Notes under the pieces: generated by a model
Told to the model about the DNA's origin: nothing
Seen by the model: only the letters and a program-made list of their open reading frames with translations
Databases searched by the model: none
Part shown: piece by piece, positions 9,743 to 12,538 of the stretch
Layout: the number at the start of each line of letters is the position of its first letter
Position numbering within the stretch: the first letter of the stretch is position 1
NCBI GenBank assembly: GCA_937928755.1
Contig: CALEZI010000134.1
Location: 1-12,538 of the forward strand
DNA: 12,538 bases
Direction of reading: 5' to 3'
DNA from: an uncultured Rhodanobacteraceae bacterium
Lineage (GTDB): Bacteria; Pseudomonadota; Gammaproteobacteria; Xanthomonadales; SZUA-5
Program-made: the position numbers and the translations under genes

Positions 9743-10384
9743 ATGGAAAACACGCAAGCGCTTTCTTTGACCGCCGGGCAACGCCAGTTGCACCAGCATC
9801 TGTGCGAACGACAGGCGGTGGGTCTGGCGCCGGCGACGCTGGACCAACTGTGCGCAGAGCTCGGCCTGTCCTCGCGCGGCTCATTGCACAAGCAGGTCAG
9901 CGCGTTGATCGATGCTGGTCTGGTGGAGCCGATGGACGGCAAGCAGCGCGGCGTGCGCTTGAAGGCCGTGGTGGAGCACGCCACCGAGGAGCCCGACGCC
10001 CTGCCCTTGCTCGGCCGGATCGCCGCAGGACGGCCGATCGATGCGCTGCCCGGCAACGAGCGCGTGCAAGTGCCGCCCTGGATGCGACCGCGCGGCGACG
10101 GTTATGCACTCTCGGTGCGCGGCGAATCGATGCGCGACGCCGGCATCCACGATGGCGATGTCGTGATCATCGAAGCGCGCGAGCACGCCCGCGCCGGCGA
10201 GATCGTGGTCGCGCTGATCGATGGCGAAGCGGCGACGCTGAAGCGACTCCGGCCACGCAATGGCTGGATCGAACTGGAATCGGAGAACCCGGAACACCCG
10301 ACCCAGCGCTACGAACCCGAACGCGTACGCATCCAGGGTGTCGTAGTCGGGCTGCTGCGCAGGTATCCGCAGCGCGCCGGTTGA
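9743..10384 (+). CDS. lexA: LexA-family self-cleaving SOS repressor
   Basis: This 213-aa protein has an N-terminal winged-helix segment (about 8-73, with LDQLCAELGLSSRGSLHKQV as likely recognition region) and a C-terminal S24 peptidase domain. The self-cleavage site is A95-G96 in GRIAAGRPIDA, the nucleophile S129 in RGESMRDAGIHDGD, and the general base K167 in EAATLKRL. The spacings of 33 residues (G96 to S129) and 38 (S129 to K167) fit LexA and the related UmuD. The full DNA-binding domain rules out UmuD; a prophage repressor is less likely given the chromosomal neighbours. The recognition region differs from the classical enterobacterial LexA sequence, so the operator may differ too. Start ATG 9743 is preceded by AGAGAA. 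Autoregulation through the GTTC-N7-GTTC site is plausible. A palindrome array starts 22 bp after the stop and may affect the 3' end of the transcript. Confidence 0.88.
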   Translation: MENTQALSLTAGQRQLHQHLCERQAVGLAPATLDQLCAELGLSSRGSLHKQVSALIDAGLVEPMDGKQRGVRLKAVVEHATEEPDALPLLGRIAAGRPIDALPGNERVQVPPWMRPRGDGYALSVRGESMRDAGIHDGDVVIIEAREHARAGEIVVALIDGEAATLKRLRPRNGWIELESENPEHPTQRYEPERVRIQGVVVGLLRRYPQRAG

Positions 10385-10583
10385 TGCGCTGCCTTGCGGT
10401 GCTGTTGTCGAGCGGAGCTTGCTGCGCTGATCCTGTCGCACACCCGAGCCGAGCAAGCTCGGCTCTACCAAAGCCCGCAGGCCGACCGCCGTTGTAGAGC
10501 GGAGCTTGCTCCGCTTCCTTGCCGTGCTGTTGTAGAGCGGAGCTTGCTCCGCTCCGCTGCCTTGCCGTGCTGTCGCACACCCG

Positions 10584-10747
10584 AGCCGAGCAAGCTCGGC
10601 TCTACCAAAGCCCGCAGGCCGCCTGCTGTTGCAGAGCGGAGCTTGCTCCGCTGCCTTGCTGTGCTGTCGTAGAGCGGAGCTTGCTCCGCTGTCTTTCCGC
10701 CATTGTTGTAGAGCGGAGCTTGCTCCGCTGCTCTTGTCGCACACCCG
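10584..10747 (+). repeat. Palindrome-array higher-order unit, first copy (about 164 bp)
   Basis: This block holds one inverted palindrome, the ACCAAAGCCCG linker, and three plus palindromes, in the order inverted, GCAG-headed, GTAG-headed, GTAG-headed. The two later spacers are about GCCTTGCTGTGCTGTC and GTCTTTCCGCCATTGTT. The next block (10748-10910) repeats the same order and spacers with few changes. Confidence 0.8.
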
Positions 10748-10910
10748 AGCCGAGCAAGCTCGGCTCTACCAAAGCCCGTAGGCCGCCTGCTGTTGCAGAG
10801 CGGAGCTTGCTCCGCTGCCTTGCCGCGCTGTTGCAGAGCGGAGCTTGCTCCGCTGTCTTTCCGCCATTGTTGTAGAGCGGAGCTTGCTCCGCTGCTCCTG
10901 TCGCACACCA
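10748..10910 (+). repeat. Palindrome-array higher-order unit, second copy (about 163 bp)
   Basis: This is a near-copy of 10584-10747, including the distinctive GTCTTTCCGCCATTGTT spacer before the last plus palindrome. Differences include CGTAGG for CGCAGG in the linker, and GCAG rather than GTAG as the head of the third palindrome. The match indicates a segmental tandem duplication within the array. Confidence 0.8.
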
Positions 10911-10977
10911 AGCCGAGCAAGCTCGGCTCTACCAAAGCCCGCAGGCCGACCGCCGCCGCCGAGCGGAGCTGCAACGC

Positions 10978-11107
10978 TGTCCCTGCTGTAAAGCAAACAT
11001 GAAGTTTCAGTTCAGTTCCTCTGAACGGCCGGCAGCGAGGGGGAACCTTCGTCGCAATTAGAGTTCAGACTCAACATTGCCGCACCGGCATCATCAGGAG
11101 CAGCACC
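10978..11107 (+). promoter_or_regulatory. Leader of the hibernation-factor-like gene, with short palindromes
   Basis: This stretch between the palindrome array and the next gene is less GC-rich than the array. It contains TTCAG-TTCCT-CTGAA (11011-11025) and GAGT-TCAG-ACTC (11061-11072), both able to form small hairpins or bind a dimeric regulator. AGGAG at 11096-11100 is a good Shine-Dalgarno for ATG 11108. No clear -35/-10 pair was found. The regulatory role is a guess. Confidence 0.3.
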
Positions 11108-11449
11108 ATGCAGATTCAGGTCATCGATCAGCAGCAGGTTGACCCGCAACGCCTGCGTTCCATGTTCATCGTCCGCGCGCTGCGCGCCCTTGATCGCCTC
11201 GCACCAGGCATCCTCAAACTGGTCGGCCGTTTTCGCGATCTGAACGGTCCCAAGGGTGGCATCGACCACGCCTGCACCATCGAAGTCGCACTGCGCGACG
11301 GCACCCGCTTCCGCGCCGAGGCGCGCGCCGAGCAGATACTCACCGCGCTCGATGACGCGCTGGGCCGACTGGTGCGACGCATCGATTCGGCGCGCAAGCG
11401 CCAGATCGCGCGGCGCCACAGCGCATTACTTGCTTTTGAAGGTCGCTGA
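11108..11449 (+). CDS. Short ribosome hibernation factor-like protein (HPF/RaiA, S30AE family)
   Basis: The 113-aa protein begins MQIQVIDQ and has the family hallmark FRDLNGPKGGIDHACTIEV (residues 42-60), followed by a beta strand with GTRFRAEARAE and a basic C-terminal helix (LDDALGRLVRRIDSARKR, 81-98). This matches the beta-alpha-beta-beta-beta-alpha fold of short HPF/YfiA proteins, which bind the 30S decoding region and inactivate ribosomes in stationary phase or stress. The long C-terminal dimerisation domain of long HPF is absent. It is not in the usual rpoN-hpf locus, so it may be a paralogue or a divergent RaiA-like protein; I leave the symbol blank. AGGAG lies 7 nt before the ATG. The SRAP gene starts 18 bp downstream on the same strand, so the two are probably co-transcribed. 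Confidence 0.78.
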   Translation: MQIQVIDQQQVDPQRLRSMFIVRALRALDRLAPGILKLVGRFRDLNGPKGGIDHACTIEVALRDGTRFRAEARAEQILTALDDALGRLVRRIDSARKRQIARRHSALLAFEGR

Positions 11450-11467
11450 AGTCCCAATTGATGCCCG

Positions 11468-12127
11468 ATGTGTGGCCGCTACTTCCTCGACACGCTCCCG
11501 GAACTGCTCGCCGAGCAGTTCCGCACCCACAAGTACCCGGTCTACTCGGCCAGCTACAACATCGCGCCGACGCAGGCGACGCTGATCCTGCGCCATCAAG
11601 GCGACGAGGACGAATGGGCATGGGTTCGCTGGGGGCTGGTGCCGCATTGGGCCAAGGACCTCGGCATTGGCGCCAAGATGATCAACGCCCGCGGGGAGTC
11701 CGTCGCTGAAAAGCCAGCATTTCGCAACGCCTTTCGCTACCGACGCTGCATCGTTCCTGCCTCCGGATTCTTCGAGTGGCGCGCCCAGGCGGGCAGCAAA
11801 CAGCCGTTCGCCATCATGCCGACCGACAGTGCCTGCTTTGGCTTCGCTGGTCTTTGGGAGCGCTGGACCGCGCCGGATGGGTCGGTGGTCGAGACCAGCT
11901 CGGTGCTGACTACGACACCCAACGAGTTGATGGCGACTCTCCACGATCGCATGCCGGTCATCCTTGATCCGGCGAATTACCAGACGTGGATGCAGGCAGC
12001 GCCGTCGGACGCCAGCGCCTTGATCCGCCCGTTCCCTGCCGAACGCATGCGCGCTCATCCAGTCAGCAAGGCCGTCGGCAATGTGCGCAACAACTCGCCG
12101 GAACTGGTCGCGCCGCTGCAGCCCTGA
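11468..12127 (+). CDS. yedK: SRAP-domain abasic-site DNA-protein crosslinking protein (YedK/HMCES family)
   Basis: Proteins of this family bind abasic sites in single-stranded DNA and form a stable thiazolidine crosslink through Cys2 after removal of the first Met, shielding the lesion from error-prone processing. The 219-aa protein begins MCGRYF, so Cys2 is in place and fixes ATG 11468 as start despite a poor ribosome site. Other family residues are N31 in NIAPTQ, N73 in INARGES, E103 in SGFFEWR and H159 in LMATLHDRMPVIL; these line up with the active-site Cys, Asn, Glu and His. The length is normal. It lies 18 bp after the hibernation-factor-like gene and 1.1 kb from lexA; the family is frequently found with SOS genes, which fits this neighbourhood. 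The symbol follows E. coli by homology. Confidence 0.95.
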   Translation: MCGRYFLDTLPELLAEQFRTHKYPVYSASYNIAPTQATLILRHQGDEDEWAWVRWGLVPHWAKDLGIGAKMINARGESVAEKPAFRNAFRYRRCIVPASGFFEWRAQAGSKQPFAIMPTDSACFGFAGLWERWTAPDGSVVETSSVLTTTPNELMATLHDRMPVILDPANYQTWMQAAPSDASALIRPFPAERMRAHPVSKAVGNVRNNSPELVAPLQP

Positions 12128-12143
12128 CCCGATTGACCTGCGG

Positions 12144-12181
12144 CAGTTCCTATCGCCCCTGGCCGCAGGCTTGTTCGCGCA
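12144..12181 (+). repeat. Composite intergenic repeat, copy B (diverged fragment of the first module)
   Basis: Seventeen bp after the SRAP stop, this 38-bp stretch aligns with the first module of copy A, with about 28 of 38 positions agreeing, including CGCCCCTGGC and TTCGC. The rest of the element is absent. It is weaker than the other copies and could be partly chance in GC-rich DNA. Confidence 0.45.
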
Positions 12182-12216
12182 GCTAAGCTGTGGGAGTAAA
12201 TTCAATGCCTTACAGC

Positions 12217-12335
12217 ATGTTCGGTGAGAGTCACGACCGCCCCTGTCGGTGCGCCTGTTCGCGCATCAAACTGGCAGCGACCATGCGGACTGTTTTTTGT
12301 CCGCAAAGGACGCAAAGAACGAAAAGGACGCAAAG
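12217..12335 (+). repeat. Composite intergenic repeat, copy C
   Basis: This is the full-length match to copy A (positions 1-125, opposite orientation). It consists of a GC-rich module (12217-12267) starting ATGTTCGGTGAGAGTC, a linker with CTGGCAGCGACCATG, then GCGGAC-TGTTTTTT-GTCCGC (12285-12304), a perfect 6-bp stem with a T-rich loop, and 9-bp repeats of the type GCAAAGGAC. It lies about 90 bp after the SRAP gene and its end forms the left arm of the hairpin at 12295-12411. Confidence 0.8.
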
Positions 12336-12411
12336 AGAGCCAAGAACCACAGGGTTGATGTTCTGCTGGCCTTGCTTTCCTTTGCGTTCTTTGCGTCCTT
12401 TGCGGACAAAA
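12295..12411. repeat. 34-bp near-perfect inverted repeat built of 9-bp units
   Basis: The left arm 12295-12328 and right arm 12378-12411 are reverse complements at 33 of 34 positions, with a 49-bp loop. Both arms have a 9-bp period (GCAAAGGAC, GCAAAGAAC on the left; TTTGCGTTC, TTTGCGTCC on the right), and both outer ends carry GTCCGC / GCGGAC next to T or A runs. A transcript from either strand would fold strongly, so it could act as a terminator for the SRAP operon or as a mobile palindromic element. No gene is disrupted. Confidence 0.88.
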
Positions 12412-12435
12412 GCTCTTCTTTCAGATACTTGCGTT

Positions 12436-12482
12436 ATGTTCGGCGAGAGTCCCGGTCGCCCCTGTCGGTGCGCTTATTCGCG
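12436..12482 (+). repeat. Composite intergenic repeat, copy D (first module only)
   Basis: ATGTTCGGCGAGAGTC followed by CCGGTCGCCCCTGTCGG and TGCGCTTATTCGCG matches the first module of copies A and C closely. The linker and 9-bp repeat part do not follow. It lies 24 bp after the hairpin, in the same orientation as copy C and opposite to copy A. Confidence 0.75.
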
Positions 12483-12538
12483 AAAAGAACACACGGAAGT
12501 AGACCCTATGCCTTGGGTTGGGGCCGCCGACAAAATTG

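Larger units (their letters stand above)
10407..10977. repeat. Array of 14 GTAG-type palindromes (REP/SMAG-like)
   Basis: The region is packed with 22-bp units made of a GTAG (or GCAG) head plus an 18-bp palindrome with an 8-bp stem and a 2-nt centre. Plus-oriented units, with palindrome AGCGGAGCTTGCTCCGCT, start at 10494, 10532, 10631, 10669, 10708, 10795, 10833 and 10872. Inverted units, read on the minus strand as GTAG plus AGCCGAGCTTGCTCGGCT, occupy 10447-10468, 10584-10605, 10748-10769 and 10911-10932. Degenerate units bound the array at 10407-10428 and about 10957-10977. Starts are spaced mostly 38-40 or 47 bp apart. Each inverted unit is followed by ACCAAAGCCCG(C/T)AGGCCG and preceded by GTCGCACAC. 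GTAG-headed palindromes are known REP elements (SMAG in Stenotrophomonas maltophilia) moved by RAYT transposases; no RAYT gene lies in this window. The array fills the gap between lexA and the hibernation-factor-like gene and contains no credible gene. Confidence 0.93.
12205..12538 (+). other. Repeat-derived open frame running off the window end (probably not a gene)
   Basis: From ATG 12205 a frame stays open for 334 bp to the window edge, through both repeat modules. It therefore encodes MFGESHDRPCRCACSR near its start and MFGESPGRPCRCAYSR later, plus arginine/threonine-rich sequence from the 9-bp repeats. Low complexity and repeat origin argue against a real protein. However, a later ATG in the same frame (12508) has GGAAG 8 nt upstream and opens MPWVGAADKI, which could be the true start of a gene continuing beyond the window. 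Confidence 0.25.

Noticed and set aside
10407..10977. CRISPR array
   Set aside because: The units are palindromes in both orientations with spacers that are themselves repeated. CRISPR repeats keep one orientation and have unique spacers, and no cas gene is present.
9881..10996. Several overlapping open frames across lexA and the palindrome array, with repeated peptides such as EQAPLYNS and AELARLGC
   Set aside because: The peptides are translations of the repeated palindromes and their linkers. No start signal or domain supports a protein.

Overview
This looks like a chromosomal segment from a high-GC gammaproteobacterium, most likely of the order Xanthomonadales/Lysobacterales. The grounds are GC-rich genes (about 63-70% in the lines I counted by hand), intergenic palindromes with a GTAG head that resemble the SMAG/REP elements of Stenotrophomonas, and the general look of the proteins. 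The taxon is an inference. No tRNA, rRNA, CRISPR array, insertion sequence or phage gene was seen.

Layout. Positions 1-135 hold a tandem 9-bp repeat and one copy of a composite intergenic repeat. A minus-strand pair follows: threonine aldolase (136-1164), and upstream of it the chromosome-organising ATPase Smc (1283-4780). An inverted pair of 7-bp tandem repeats lies between them. Divergent from smc, on the plus strand, are a small single-pass membrane protein with a conserved-looking cysteine motif (4972-5418) and a lower-GC SAM-dependent methyltransferase with an N-terminal zinc-knuckle-like segment (5450-6280). Converging on the methyltransferase is a minus-strand operon of a DEDD exonuclease (6344-7213) and a DEVH-box helicase with a four-cysteine C-terminus (7226-9697). 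Together these correspond to the MrfB/MrfA mitomycin-repair pair of Bacillus subtilis. The helicase is transcribed away from a LexA-family repressor (9743-10384) across a 45-bp gap containing a GTTC-N7-GTTC direct repeat, the known form of the alphaproteobacterial LexA box. After lexA comes a roughly 570-bp array of 14 GTAG-type palindromes, then a short ribosome-hibernation-factor-like protein (11108-11449) and an SRAP/YedK abasic-site crosslinking protein (11468-12127). The last 410 bp are a patchwork of repeats, including a second, inverted copy of the composite element at positions 1-125 and a 34-bp near-perfect hairpin.

How the genes may work together. Four genes within 6 kb belong to DNA-damage response: the mrfAB-like helicase-nuclease pair, the self-cleaving repressor LexA and the SRAP protein. 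The candidate operator lies exactly between lexA and mrfA, where one bound repressor could control both. The main points for follow-up are (1) the lexA/mrfAB divergent unit as a possible SOS-controlled excision repair module, (2) the palindrome array, whose two subtypes carry compensated stem changes and opposite orientations, and (3) the composite element present in inverted copies at both window ends.
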